Shown here piece after piece: positions 43,774 to 54,191 of a DNA stretch of 64,000 nt (the stretch's first letter is position 1; every line of letters starts with the position of its first letter). The position numbers were made by a program, and so were the translations under genes. Source of the DNA: Sterolibacterium denitrificans (GTDB taxonomy: Bacteria; Pseudomonadota; Gammaproteobacteria; Burkholderiales; Rhodocyclaceae); contig NZ_LT837803.1 of NCBI RefSeq assembly GCF_900174485.1, positions 124,001-188,000 of the forward strand. The letters run 5' to 3'. The notes under the pieces were generated by a model, which saw only the letters and a program-made list of their open reading frames with translations, was not told where the DNA came from and searched no databases.

Positions 43774-45096
43774 CTAGTCGGCAAACACCGCCCGCAGCGC
43801 CGCGATCATGTATTCCTGATCCGCCACGCCGGCGCTTTCGCGGGCGCTGTGCATCGCCCACAGCGGCGAGCCGACATCGACGGCGGCAACCCCGAGGCGC
43901 GCCGCCAGCAGCGGCCCGATGGTGCTGCCGCAGCCCAGGTCGGCGCGATGCGCATACTGCTGGAACGGCACGCCGGCCTGCTCGCAGCAGCGCATGAAGC
44001 GCGCTGCGGTTTCGGCATTGGTGGCATAGCGCTGGTTGACGTTGGTCTTGATCACCGGCCCGCCATTGATCATGATCCGGTGAGCCGGCTCGAAGGCCGC
44101 CGGAAAATTCGGCTGATAGGCATGCGCCATGTCGGCGCTGACGAAAAAACTTCGCGCCAGCGCCCGCCGCCGGTCCTCGGCATCGCAGCCCGTCTGCGCG
44201 GCAATCCGTTCGAGCACGTCGACGCAGAAACTGCCGGCCGCTCCGGTGGCGCTCTCGCTGCCGACTTCCTCGTGATCGAACAAGCCCGCCACGCACGTTG
44301 CCGCGGGCTGCCGCGTCGCCAACAGCGCGCTCAGTGCGGCATGGGAGGAAGCCAGGTTGTCGAGCTGGCGGCTGGCGATGAATTCCTCGCTGGCGCCCCA
44401 CAGGCTGCCCGGCTGCAGGTCGTGCGCCAGCATCTCCCAGCTCAGCAGATCGCAGGCCTCGGCCTGCGCGGCGCCGGCCAGCAGGCCGCGCAGGCGCGCA
44501 TCGACCGACGTTTCGTCACTGGCGCCGAACAGGCCGAGCTGGCCGAGCAGCAGCGGCAGCTCGGTCTGCCGGTTGAACTTGAGACCTTGCTCATTGACCT
44601 CGCGGTTCATGTGTATCGGCAGATTGGCCAGACGCAGCAAGGGCCGCGTGAAGCGCACCAGGCGCGTCTCCTGTCCCGTCTTCGTGCGCACCACCACGCG
44701 CCCGGCCAGCGTCAGGTCGCGGTCGGCAAACGTGGCCAGGATCGGGCCGCCATAGACTTCGACGGCCAGCCGCGCGAGGCCATCGCCCGCCAGCGCCGGC
44801 TGCGGCTTCAGGCGCAGCCCCGGCGAATCCACATGGGCGCCGACGATGCGCAAACCCGTGTCAACCAGAGGCCGGCTGCCGACGACGAAAGCCAGCAGCG
44901 AAGCGCCGCCGCGCACCGTGTAATAACGCCCGCCGGGCTCGAGCTGCCAGCGCTCGCTCTCCTCGAGTGGCGTAAACCCCGCCGCCGCCAGCCGCGCTAC
45001 CGCCGTCGCCACGGCATGCCAGGGAGTCGGGCTGGCGTCGATGAAATCGATCAGATCAAGTGCGGTACTGCGGGCGGAAGCGGATGGCTGGGGCAT
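43774..45096 (-). CDS. M18 family aminopeptidase
   Basis: A 440-residue zinc aminopeptidase of clan MH (aspartyl aminopeptidase/ApeB-like). The N-terminal segment reads DLIDFIDASPTPWHAVATAV, the metal-binding regions are VGAHVDSPGLRLKP (His and Asp), DHEEVGSES, and GPVIKTNVNQRYATN with the final YAHRADLGCGSTIGPLLA. The protein is full length and its metal ligands appear intact. It removes N-terminal residues, often Asp/Glu. It is 115 bp downstream of the P-type ATPase and probably separately transcribed. Its C terminus ends AALRAVFAD. Confidence 0.92.
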   Translation of the reverse strand: MPQPSASARSTALDLIDFIDASPTPWHAVATAVARLAAAGFTPLEESERWQLEPGGRYYTVRGGASLLAFVVGSRPLVDTGLRIVGAHVDSPGLRLKPQPALAGDGLARLAVEVYGGPILATFADRDLTLAGRVVVRTKTGQETRLVRFTRPLLRLANLPIHMNREVNEQGLKFNRQTELPLLLGQLGLFGASDETSVDARLRGLLAGAAQAEACDLLSWEMLAHDLQPGSLWGASEEFIASRQLDNLASSHAALSALLATRQPAATCVAGLFDHEEVGSESATGAAGSFCVDVLERIAAQTGCDAEDRRRALARSFFVSADMAHAYQPNFPAAFEPAHRIMINGGPVIKTNVNQRYATNAETAARFMRCCEQAGVPFQQYAHRADLGCGSTIGPLLAARLGVAAVDVGSPLWAMHSARESAGVADQEYMIAALRAVFAD

Positions 45097-45211
45097 GCTG
45101 CGGACTCGGTTGCGATGAGGTTGGTCAATGAAACGACAGGCATGGAAGCATACAAGAGAAGCTCGGCAAGTATCCCGGGAAAGCCTCCGGGAAAGACATC
45201 GAACGTGCCGC

Positions 45212-47425
45212 TCAGCGCGCGCCGCGCGAAAAATGCCGCAGCAGGCGCAGGCCGTTGGCGACCACCAGCAGGCTGGCGCCCATGTCGGCGAACACCGCCA
45301 TCCACATCGTCGCCATGTCGAACAGCGCCAGCAGCAGAAACGCCAGCTTGATCGCCAGCGCCAGGACGATGTTCTGCCAAAGCACGGCGTGCGTGCGTTG
45401 CGACAGGCGCAGCAGATCCGGGATGCGGTGCAGGTCGTCGTTCATGATCACGATGTCGGCCGCCTCCATCGCCACATCCGTGCCGATGCCGCCCATGGCG
45501 ATGCCGATATCGGCCCGCGCCAGCGCCGGCGCATCGTTGATGCCATCGCCGACCATTGCCGTCCGGCCGGCGCCATATTCGCGCTGCAGCGCCTCGATCG
45601 CCGCCAGCTTCTCCGCCGGCAGCAGGTTGCCGCGCGCGGCCTCGATGCCGGCCGCCTCGGCGACGACGCTGACCGTCAGGGCATTGTCGCCACTCAGCAT
45701 CAAGCTGTGCACGCCCAGTTGCCGCAGCTCGGCCAGCGCCGCCTGCGCGCCCGGCTTGAGCGTGTCGGCCACGGCAAAAATCGCCAGCACCCGGCTGGCC
45801 GAAGCCAGCAGCGTCACCGTGCGCCCCTGCGCCTCGTGCCGGGCCAGGCGGGCTTCGATATCCGCGCTGCACAAACCGCGCTCCTCGATCAGCGCATGAT
45901 TGCCGAGCAGCAACAACGCACCGTTGCTACGCGCTTCGACGCCGCGCCCCGGCAGCGCCTGAAAGCCGCTCAGGGCATGGCCCACGGCGGCGGCTGGTTT
46001 CGGCAAGCCCGCCGCGATCGCCTGCGACACCGGATGATCCGAATGCGCCGCCAGGCTCGCCGCCCAGGCCAGCACGGTTGCAGCGTCGTGTTCCGCAGGC
46101 AACAGCTCCTGCGCCACCAGTTGCGGCCAGCCCAGGGTGATCGTGCCGGTCTTGTCGAAGGCGATGGCCCGCAAGCCACGCGCCTCTTCCAGATGCGCCC
46201 CGCCCTTGATCAGAATGCCGTGACGCGCCGCCGCCGCCAGCGCGCTGACCACCGTCACCGGCGTAGCGATCACCAGCGCGCAGGGACAGGCAATCACCAG
46301 CAGCACCAGCGCCTTGTAGATCGCCTGCGTCAACGGCCAATCCAGCAGCCAGGGCCCGGCGGCGGCCACAGCCAGCGCGATGAGAAACACCGCCGGCGTA
46401 TATACCGCCGCAAAACGGTCGACGAAACGCTGCGTCGGCGCCCGGCTCGCCTGCGCCTCCTCGACCGCATGAATGATGCGCGCCAGCAAGGTGTCCGCGG
46501 CGCGCGCCGTGACGCGGATTTCCAGCATGCCCGTGGCGTTGATCGTGCCGGCATACACCGCATCGCCCGGCTGCTTGTCCACCGGCAGGCTCTCGCCGGT
46601 CACCGGCGCCTGATTCACCGTGCTGGTACCGTCCACCACCTGCCCATCGACGGCGATGCGCGCGCCGGGCCGCACTCGCACCAGCGCGCCCGGCGCAAGC
46701 GTTGCCACCGGCGATTCGTGCCAATGGCCGTCCGCCTGCCGCACCTCGACGCTGGCCGGCGTCAATGCCAGCAGACGCGCGATCGCGCCGCGCGCCCGCG
46801 TCACCGCCCGCGCCTCGATCAGCTCGGCCAAGGCGTACAGCGCCATTACCATCGCCGCCTCCGGCCACTGGCCGATCAGGAACGCGCCGCTCACCGCCAC
46901 CGTCATCAGCGCATTGATGTTCAGGTGGCCGTGACGCAAGGCCGCCAGCCCCTTGCGATAGGTTTCCTCCCCCGCCAGGGCGATTGCCAGCACCGCCAGC
47001 GACATGCCCAGCAGCCGTAATGGCAGGACATCGGCCGCCAGCAGATGCAGCAGCTCGGCCAGCACGGCAAAGCCGAGCGCGGCCAGCGGGCGCAATGGCA
47101 GCCGCGTCTGCCGCGCTGACTGCTCTGCCGCTGGCGCTGCCGGCGCTTCAGGCGCTGGAGTCTCTTCAGTCCAGGGTTCGACACTGTAACCACACCGGCG
47201 AATGGCCTGCACCGCCGCTTCGCTCGCCGCCTGCGCCGCCGCACCGGGCCGCTCGAACTCGATGCTCAACAGCCGCCGTGGCAGGTCGAAGCGCAGTCCG
47301 CGCACGTCCGCCATGCCTTCCAGCGCCGCACGAATCTCCGCTTCCTCGGCCGGACAATCCATGGCCGGGATGCGGAAGCGATGCACCGCCCGCGGCGCGT
47401 TATCGTGAGAATCCGTCATCGCCAT
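45212..47425 (-). CDS. Heavy-metal P1B-type ATPase (Zn/Cd/Pb type)
   Basis: A 737-residue inner-membrane metal-exporting ATPase. The N-terminal HMA domain (about residues 13-80) has MDCPAEE instead of the GMTCxxC motif, as in ZntA/CadA-like pumps. The membrane ion site is CPC (ACPCALVIATP, about residue 380), the actuator motif VTGES (275), the phosphorylated Asp in FDKTGTI (about 422), the HP motif (462) and VGDGINDAP (about 627). All are intact, so it should export Zn2+, Cd2+ or Pb2+. An HMA-Cys/Glu variant matches Pb/Zn specificity. The 225-residue periplasmic protein is upstream at 66 bp. Confidence 0.94.
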   Translation of the reverse strand: MAMTDSHDNAPRAVHRFRIPAMDCPAEEAEIRAALEGMADVRGLRFDLPRRLLSIEFERPGAAAQAASEAAVQAIRRCGYSVEPWTEETPAPEAPAAPAAEQSARQTRLPLRPLAALGFAVLAELLHLLAADVLPLRLLGMSLAVLAIALAGEETYRKGLAALRHGHLNINALMTVAVSGAFLIGQWPEAAMVMALYALAELIEARAVTRARGAIARLLALTPASVEVRQADGHWHESPVATLAPGALVRVRPGARIAVDGQVVDGTSTVNQAPVTGESLPVDKQPGDAVYAGTINATGMLEIRVTARAADTLLARIIHAVEEAQASRAPTQRFVDRFAAVYTPAVFLIALAVAAAGPWLLDWPLTQAIYKALVLLVIACPCALVIATPVTVVSALAAAARHGILIKGGAHLEEARGLRAIAFDKTGTITLGWPQLVAQELLPAEHDAATVLAWAASLAAHSDHPVSQAIAAGLPKPAAAVGHALSGFQALPGRGVEARSNGALLLLGNHALIEERGLCSADIEARLARHEAQGRTVTLLASASRVLAIFAVADTLKPGAQAALAELRQLGVHSLMLSGDNALTVSVVAEAAGIEAARGNLLPAEKLAAIEALQREYGAGRTAMVGDGINDAPALARADIGIAMGGIGTDVAMEAADIVIMNDDLHRIPDLLRLSQRTHAVLWQNIVLALAIKLAFLLLALFDMATMWMAVFADMGASLLVVANGLRLLRHFSRGAR

Positions 47426-47491
47426 GCCGACCCATACCCAACCCGGACGCGCGCAGACACAGGTGTGAAGCCCGCCCCGGCGGCTTCGCGC

Positions 47492-48169
47492 TCACTTGCG
47501 CTTGCGGCCACGGTGTTCACGCCAGGAAAGCAGCGCACCGATAAAAAAGATGACGAGCGTCAGCAAACCGGCCAGCAGCACCTGCCGCGACGGGCCTCTG
47601 GATTTTTTTGCGGCCTCCGCAGCCTCTGCGGCATCCTCATCCAGGTTCAGACTGGCCGTCACCGTCTCGTTCAAGCCGCCCTGGCTGATGCGAACCTGCA
47701 GCGCCACTTGCCCGCTCAAGCCGACAGGCAGTATCAAGGAATAGTTGCCCCCGCCATTCGCCCTCGCCTGCAATGCCAGATCGTCCAGCACCACTTCGAG
47801 CCTGGCCGCATCGGCATCGAGCGAACCAGCGCCGTTGCGGGGCTGCAGATGGAGCTGCAATTCCCGCGTCCGCCGGCCGGGCTCTGCCGGCTGCAGCACG
47901 CCACTCAACTCGAAATCTCCGGCCATGGCGGAAAACCGGGGCAGCGCGTGAGCCTGAGCATCCGCCGGCACCGACGCAGCACTTTTCTCCTGCCCGCCGT
48001 GCGCATGGGCCGGAAAAACGAACAGCATGGCCGGGCCGAAGAACAAGAGCGACAAGAACGCAATCCATTGCCTGAACGGGCAAGCAAGAATCAAACGAAC
48101 CCGATGAACCCAATCGAATGCGCCGGGTTCTGGATATCCGGGATGGCGGCTGATGGAATATACGGTCAT
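47492..48169 (-). CDS. Exported protein with a C-terminal membrane anchor, unknown
   Basis: A 225-residue protein. A hydrophobic stretch (about residues 33-55) ending in AHA-HG looks like a signal peptide after a long N-region, so the true start may be later, for example at a TTG near residue 26. The periplasmic part is beta-rich (LELQLHLQPRNGAG, VALQVRISQGGL), ending in one TM helix (about 195-215) and a basic tail. A CzcE-, CopC- or secreted-domain function is possible. It precedes the P-ATPase by 66 bp, likely same operon, perhaps delivering metal. Confidence 0.6.
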   Translation of the reverse strand: MTVYSISRHPGYPEPGAFDWVHRVRLILACPFRQWIAFLSLLFFGPAMLFVFPAHAHGGQEKSAASVPADAQAHALPRFSAMAGDFELSGVLQPAEPGRRTRELQLHLQPRNGAGSLDADAARLEVVLDDLALQARANGGGNYSLILPVGLSGQVALQVRISQGGLNETVTASLNLDEDAAEAAEAAKKSRGPSRQVLLAGLLTLVIFFIGALLSWREHRGRKRK

Positions 48170-48324
48170 GTCAGTGCGAGTCGAAGCGGAGGCAACGATG
48201 GATTATGCCTTGCAACCGGCCCCTTGATCACCCGGCAGGCTTGCCGAACGGGATGCGGCGGCAGGCGTCGATGAGTCCTCGCAATGATTGATGCGCGTCA
48301 ATACCTGCGCAGGGGTTTTGAATA

Positions 48325-48356
48325 GAATCGAAGAATCGAAGGATTGAAGAGTTGAA
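48325..48356. repeat. Four imperfect 8-bp tandem units
   Basis: GAATCGAA appears twice in tandem (48325-48340) followed by GGATTGAA and GAGTTGAA. It lies 37 bp upstream of the macro-domain start. Purine-rich and possibly part of a promoter spacer or a phase-variable tract; no function proven. Confidence 0.6.
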
Positions 48357-48392
48357 AGATTGCATCATTCATTTACCGTAAAGGAGCATTAC

Positions 48393-48899
48393 ATGATTCG
48401 TGAAATTGAAGGCGACATTCTGTTCAGCCAGACAGAGCTCATCGCGCATGGCATCGCCACGCACGATCCGTTCGACTCGGGCCTGGCGCTGGCGTTGCGC
48501 GAGCGCTTTCCGTCGATGGTCAAGGACTATCGCCATGCCATGCATGCCAAGGCGCCGGAAACCGGGCAGATCTGGGCCTGGCGCGGCGTGGACGAGGGCG
48601 GCTCGACGCGCGGCATCGTCAACCTGCTGACCCAGGGCATGCAGGGCCAGGGCAAATCGGCACGGCCGCTGAAGGCGCGTCTGGAAGACGTGAATCACTG
48701 CCTGCGCGCGCTGGCCCGGCATGTGCAGGACGAAGGCGTCAAAAGCCTGGCCTTGCCGCGCCTGGCGACCGGCGTGGGCGCACTGCCCTGGAGCGATGTC
48801 AAGCCGTTGATCCAGCAGCATCTGGGTGGACTGGGTATCCCGGTGCTGGTGTACGAGGTCTATCACCAGGGTCAGCAAGCCGACGAAAAACTGGCGTAA
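48393..48899 (+). CDS. Macro domain protein
   Basis: A 168-residue macro-domain protein that probably binds or hydrolyses ADP-ribose derivatives. It opens with REIEGDILFSQTELIAHGIATH, the DILFS strand replacing the usual GDIT, and has ARLEDVNHCLRALARHV and the LALPRLATGVGALPWSDVKPLI loop, typical of the family's glycine-rich ligand site. The loop that often reads NAAN is absent, as in Poa1p-like members. AAAGGAG lies 8 bp before the ATG; the ATG 33 bp upstream lacks one. No toxin partner (DarT or similar) lies next to it. Confidence 0.8.
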   Translation: MIREIEGDILFSQTELIAHGIATHDPFDSGLALALRERFPSMVKDYRHAMHAKAPETGQIWAWRGVDEGGSTRGIVNLLTQGMQGQGKSARPLKARLEDVNHCLRALARHVQDEGVKSLALPRLATGVGALPWSDVKPLIQQHLGGLGIPVLVYEVYHQGQQADEKLA

Positions 48900-48940
48900 C
48901 GGGTAATCGGGACAGCCGGAACCGATCCGCCTGCCATCCC

Positions 48941-48983
48941 TGCCCAGTCGTGCGCTGCGACCATTGCAGCGCACGACTGGGCA
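48941..48983. terminator. Strong hairpin between convergent genes
   Basis: An 18-bp perfect stem (48941-48958 with 48966-48983) closes a 7-nt loop, directly abutting the hydrolase stop at 48984. On the plus strand it is followed by TTATT. It can work as a bidirectional terminator for the macro-domain and hydrolase genes. Confidence 0.65.
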
Positions 48984-49826
48984 TTATTCTGGCCGATCGG
49001 GCAGCGACAACAGCGCGGCGACCATTTCACGGATCGCCGCGGCGGCTTCGAGCGGACGCTCGAAGGGAAACAGATGCCCGCCTTCGATCGGCCGCAAGCG
49101 CATGCGGCCGCGCATTTCGCGAATGCCGAAAACGCGCAGCTCGGTGGATTGCCTGCCGCCGATGAAACCCGCCGGCACCTTGAGCCTGGGCAGCAAGGTG
49201 TGCATGCGGTGCGGAATGGTGCAATAGATACGGTATTCGATGGCCGGATCGAACCACAACTTGAGTCCTTCGGCAGTGGCCACCGTGCCGTAGCGCACAT
49301 AGTCGGCGAGGCAATCGGGATCGAAACGGTGAAACAACCTGCGCGTTCTGAAATGCGCCACCGCCTCCTCCGCCGTGGCCCAGTGCTGGCGGCGGTCGCG
49401 CGTGGCGCGCGCCGGCGTGACGCGGTCGATGAAGCCGAAGCGCTTGCTCATCTGCATGGCCTGCGCGCGATAGCGGTCGATGACGGGCGAATCAAGCAGC
49501 ACCAGCGCCGAGAAAAGATCCGGGCGCGCAACCGCCGCCAGATAGCTGAGAAAACCACCCAGCGAATGGCCGACGGCGACGACGGGATGCGGCCCCCGTT
49601 CGACGAAGGCGATCAGCTCCTGCGTCAGCTCGGGCCAGCCATCAGTGACGGGATAGGCCGGATCGTGCGCCAGGCGCGGCAGATAGCGGATGTCGAAATC
49701 ATCTTGCAATGCGCCGAACATCTTGGCGTAGCACGGCGCCGGAAAACCGTTGGCGTGCGAGAAGACCATGGGCAGCCGCCGGGCCTGCGCGCCGCCGATG
49801 GTCTCGGAATTTTGCCGTATACTCAT
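48984..49826 (-). CDS. Alpha/beta hydrolase
   Basis: A 280-residue serine hydrolase. The conserved [22 protein letters not shown] opening is followed by the nucleophile elbow GHSLGG (Ser about residue 93), [11 protein letters not shown] and the final [12 protein letters not shown] with the catalytic His. The acid is likely the Asp/Glu near 220. Substrate unknown; family resembles alpha/beta hydrolases of aromatic or lipid catabolism. A short Lys/Gln/Arg lead precedes the core. I chose ATG 49826; ATG 49769 (MVFSHANG) is an alternative. A promoter-like TTGCAC-N18-TATAGT ending at 49836 would leave almost no leader. Confidence 0.85.
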   Translation of the reverse strand: MSIRQNSETIGGAQARRLPMVFSHANGFPAPCYAKMFGALQDDFDIRYLPRLAHDPAYPVTDGWPELTQELIAFVERGPHPVVAVGHSLGGFLSYLAAVARPDLFSALVLLDSPVIDRYRAQAMQMSKRFGFIDRVTPARATRDRRQHWATAEEAVAHFRTRRLFHRFDPDCLADYVRYGTVATAEGLKLWFDPAIEYRIYCTIPHRMHTLLPRLKVPAGFIGGRQSTELRVFGIREMRGRMRLRPIEGGHLFPFERPLEAAAAIREMVAALLSLPDRPE

Positions 49827-49926
49827 GGGCTTTCGACTATATCGAATGAACCTTGCCGCGTGCAAGCGGGCACGCGCGGTCACTTCCATCTCTCTCCGCG
49901 CCTCTTTTTACGCTTCCGTTCCGAAA

Positions 49927-51366
49927 ATGACAAACGCGCAACACGACAGCGACAGCAACAAGGCCTGGTCAGGCCGCTTTTCCGAGCCGGTCTCCGATCT
50001 GGTGAAACGCTATACCGCTTCGGTGGATTTCGACCGGCGCATGGCCGCCCAGGACATCCGCGGCTCGCTGGCGCACGCGCGCATGCTGGCGCGACAGGCC
50101 ATCATCAGCGCGGCGGATCTGGCCGCGATCGAAAGCGGCATGGAACGGATTGCCGGCGAAATCGCGCGCGGCGAGTTCAACTGGAACCTGGATGACGAGG
50201 ACGTGCATCTCAACATCGAGAAGCGCCTGACCGCGCTGATCGGCGATGCCGGCAAGCGCTTGCATACCGGGCGCTCGCGCAACGACCAGGTCGCCACCGA
50301 CATCCGCCTGTGGCTGCGCGATGCCATCGACACCATTCTGGAACTGATCGGCGACTTCCAGCACGCCCTGCTCGATCTCGCCGAGCATCATGCCGAAACA
50401 CCGCTGCCCGGCTTCACGCATCTGCAAGTCGCCCAGCCGGTCACCTTCGGCCACCACCTGCTGGCTTACTTTGAAATGACGCGGCGCGATGCCGAGCGCT
50501 TCAGTGATTGCAGGAAGCGCGTCAACCGCCTGCCGCTGGGCGCGGCGGCGCTGGCCGGCACCACCTTCCCCATCGACCGCGAGTTCGTTGCCCGCGAACT
50601 GGGCTTCGACGAGGTCTGTTTCAATTCGCTCGATGCCGTCTCGGATCGCGATTTCGCCATCGAATTCTGCGCCGCCGCCGCACTCCTGATGACCCATCTG
50701 TCGCGCCTGTCCGAAGAACTGATCCTGTGGATGAGTCCGCGCGTGGGTTTCATCGACCTGGCCGACCGCTTCTGCACCGGCTCGTCGATCATGCCGCAGA
50801 AGAAGAATCCCGACGTGCCGGAACTGGTGCGCGGCAAGACCGGGCGCGTGAACGGCAGCCTGATCGGCCTGCTCACGCTGATGAAGGGCCAGCCGCTGGC
50901 CTACAACAAGGACAACCAGGAAGACAAGGAGCCGCTGTTCGACACGGCCGACACGATCATCGACACGCTGCGCATCTATGCCGACATGCTGGGCAGCCGC
51001 GAGGAAAATGGCGAGCGCGTCTTCAACGTGCGCGTCAAGCCGGAAGCCATGGCCGCCGCCCTGCGCCAGGGCTATGCCACGGCCACCGACCTGGCCGATT
51101 ATCTGGTGAAGAAGGGCCTGCCCTTCCGCGATGCCCACGAAGCCGTGGCGCGCGCGGTGCGCGAGGCAGAGCGGCAGGGCGTGGATCTGCCCGAGTTGCC
51201 GCTGGCCACCTTGCAGGAATTTTCGCCACTGATCGCCGAGGATGTGTTTGCCGTGCTGACCGTCGCAGGCTCGCTGGCGGCACGCAATCATGTCGGCGGC
51301 ACTGCGCCCGCACAGGTGCGCGCCGCCATTGCGCGCGCGCGCCTCTGCCTGGCGCCTGGCCGCTAG
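49927..51366 (+). CDS. argH: Argininosuccinate lyase
   Basis: A 479-residue lyase of the fumarase/aspartase superfamily, splitting argininosuccinate into arginine and fumarate. It has [23 protein letters not shown] at the N terminus, [39 protein letters not shown] and the signature [12 protein letters not shown] near residue 287, whose Ser acts as the base. It is full length. The frame continues upstream of ATG 49927, but that sequence has no homology. The kinase gene begins 30 bp after the stop. Confidence 0.96.
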   Translation: MTNAQHDSDSNKAWSGRFSEPVSDLVKRYTASVDFDRRMAAQDIRGSLAHARMLARQAIISAADLAAIESGMERIAGEIARGEFNWNLDDEDVHLNIEKRLTALIGDAGKRLHTGRSRNDQVATDIRLWLRDAIDTILELIGDFQHALLDLAEHHAETPLPGFTHLQVAQPVTFGHHLLAYFEMTRRDAERFSDCRKRVNRLPLGAAALAGTTFPIDREFVARELGFDEVCFNSLDAVSDRDFAIEFCAAAALLMTHLSRLSEELILWMSPRVGFIDLADRFCTGSSIMPQKKNPDVPELVRGKTGRVNGSLIGLLTLMKGQPLAYNKDNQEDKEPLFDTADTIIDTLRIYADMLGSREENGERVFNVRVKPEAMAAALRQGYATATDLADYLVKKGLPFRDAHEAVARAVREAERQGVDLPELPLATLQEFSPLIAEDVFAVLTVAGSLAARNHVGGTAPAQVRAAIARARLCLAPGR

Positions 51367-51396
51367 CCTCCGGCAACCCCGCGATCCGGCGACCCT

Positions 51397-52695
<1,299 letters not shown>

Positions 52696-52739
52696 TGGAA
52701 GAAGGCGGGAGCGGAGAGTTGCGCGTTGAATGACCAGCG

Positions 52740-52762
52740 GGAGCGACGCGACTTCTCGCTCC
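52740..52762. terminator. Possible hairpin between the convergent kinase and grxD genes
   Basis: GGAGCGA and TCGCTCC form a 7-bp stem with a 9-nt loop in the 106-bp space between two stop codons. There is no obvious T-run, so confidence is low. Confidence 0.3.
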
Positions 52763-52801
52763 TCGCTCCACACCTGTCAACCGCTCATCGCAAGCCAGGC
52801 A

Positions 52802-53125
52802 TCAGGCTGCCTTGGCCGCGTCCAGTTCCTTCTGCAGCTCGCCGGACTGGTACATCTCTTTCATGATGTCGCAACCGCCGACGAATTCGCCCTTGATGTA
52901 GAGCTGCGGAATGGTCGGCCAGTTGGCATAGTCCTTGATGCCCTGGCGGATTTCCGGCGAACGCAGGACGTCGACGGCGGCGAATTCCTCGACGCCGCAG
53001 TTCTTCAAAATCTGCACGGCGGTCGCCGAAAAACCGCACTGCGGCATGTCCGGAACGCCCTTCATGAACAGCACCACGGAATGGCTGGTGACGATTTCCT
53101 GTATCTGTTTTTGCGCGTCGCTCAT
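52802..53125 (-). CDS. grxD: Monothiol glutaredoxin GrxD
   Basis: A 107-residue class II glutaredoxin. The active site PQCGFSAT has Cys30 in a CGFS motif, and KGVPDMPQ, WPTIPQLYIKGEFVGGCDI and the final QSGELQKEL are typical of the family. It binds or transfers a glutathione-coordinated 2Fe-2S cluster. The ATG is MSDAQKQ; the long open frame upstream is a shadow of the opposite-strand hydrolase. In many proteobacteria it follows prmC; here the hydrolase gene lies between. Confidence 0.95.
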   Translation of the reverse strand: MSDAQKQIQEIVTSHSVVLFMKGVPDMPQCGFSATAVQILKNCGVEEFAAVDVLRSPEIRQGIKDYANWPTIPQLYIKGEFVGGCDIMKEMYQSGELQKELDAAKAA

Positions 53126-53293
53126 GGGGAGCCTCGATCCTTCAAATAGTTGAGAAACAAAGTCAGGTATTGTGCCGGGGCGAGGCTTGGGCGTCAACTG
53201 ACTTGCCCGTTTCAGCGCCCGCTGCGGCACCGACCTGCTACCATGCGCGGCGCTTCCTTCGCCAGCCGCAGCGTCCGCACAGAGACCACTCAC

Positions 53294-54175
53294 ATGCCTG
53301 CCATCAACGCTACCGAACCCAGCCACGTCACCGCCAACGGCATCCGCTTCGCCTATCATCAGGCCGGCCCCCGGGATGCGCCGCTGGTGCTCTGCCTGCA
53401 CGGCTTTCCCGACACGGCGCTGAGCTACGCGCAACTGCTGCCGCAACTGGCGGCAGCGGGTTATCGCGCCGTCGCGCCTTACATGCGCGGCTACGCCCCG
53501 ACCGGCCTGGCGCCCGATGGCGATTATTCGACCACCGCCCTGGGCCGCGACGTGCTGGCGCTGATCGATGCGCTCGGCGCCAGGGATGCGGCGGTGATCG
53601 GCCATGACTGGGGCGCTTATGCCGCTTACTGCGCGGCCAATCTCGACGCCAGCCGCATCCGCAGGCTGGTGCTGATGAGCGTGCCGCACATCGGCGGCGC
53701 CGTGCAATCGCTGCGGCAATTGCGCCGCTCCTGGTACATCTGGTTCTTCCAGCTCTCCGGCCTGCCCGAGCGGCGCGTGGCGCGCGACGATTACGCCTTC
53801 ATCGACAGGCTCTATCGCGCCTGGTCGCCGACCTGGCAGGTTGCGGAAAGCGACTTGCGCCCGGTGAAGCAGGCGCTGGCCGCGCCGGGCGGACTGGCTG
53901 CCGCCATCGGCTATTACCGCGCCATGTTCCGCGGCTCCAGCCGTGCCGGCTGGGCGCTGCTTTCCGCCAGGACGTCCCCGCCCACGCTGATGCTCTCGGG
54001 CGCCATCGACGGCGCCGTCGGTCCTGAAGTATTTGGCCGCAGCCGGGAAGCCTTCACCGGCCCCTTTGAATTTCACCTGCTGCCGGACGTGGGACATTTC
54101 CCGCAACGCGAGGCGCCGGATGAACTGGGACAGCGCATCCTGGAATTTCTCGCGCGGGACACGGACGGCCAGTAA
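53294..54175 (+). CDS. Alpha/beta hydrolase (epoxide hydrolase-like)
   Basis: A 293-residue hydrolase. HGFPDTALSYAQLLPQLAAAGYR is the oxyanion start, VIGHDWGAYAAYCAA gives an Asp nucleophile (GHDWG), as in epoxide hydrolases and haloalkane dehalogenases, and LPDVGHFPQREAPDEL holds the catalytic His. The cap domain carries aromatic residues (SWYIWFFQ). The start ATG 53294 (MPAINATEP) lacks a strong RBS. It lies opposite to, and between, grxD and prmC, likely an insertion into an old operon. Substrate unknown. Confidence 0.87.
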   Translation: MPAINATEPSHVTANGIRFAYHQAGPRDAPLVLCLHGFPDTALSYAQLLPQLAAAGYRAVAPYMRGYAPTGLAPDGDYSTTALGRDVLALIDALGARDAAVIGHDWGAYAAYCAANLDASRIRRLVLMSVPHIGGAVQSLRQLRRSWYIWFFQLSGLPERRVARDDYAFIDRLYRAWSPTWQVAESDLRPVKQALAAPGGLAAAIGYYRAMFRGSSRAGWALLSARTSPPTLMLSGAIDGAVGPEVFGRSREAFTGPFEFHLLPDVGHFPQREAPDELGQRILEFLARDTDGQ

Positions 54176-54191
54176 TCGATCCTAGCGCGCT

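Noticed and set aside
45128-47020. A 630-codon plus-strand frame opposite the P-ATPase.
   Set aside because: All P-ATPase motifs lie on the other strand; this is a shadow frame.
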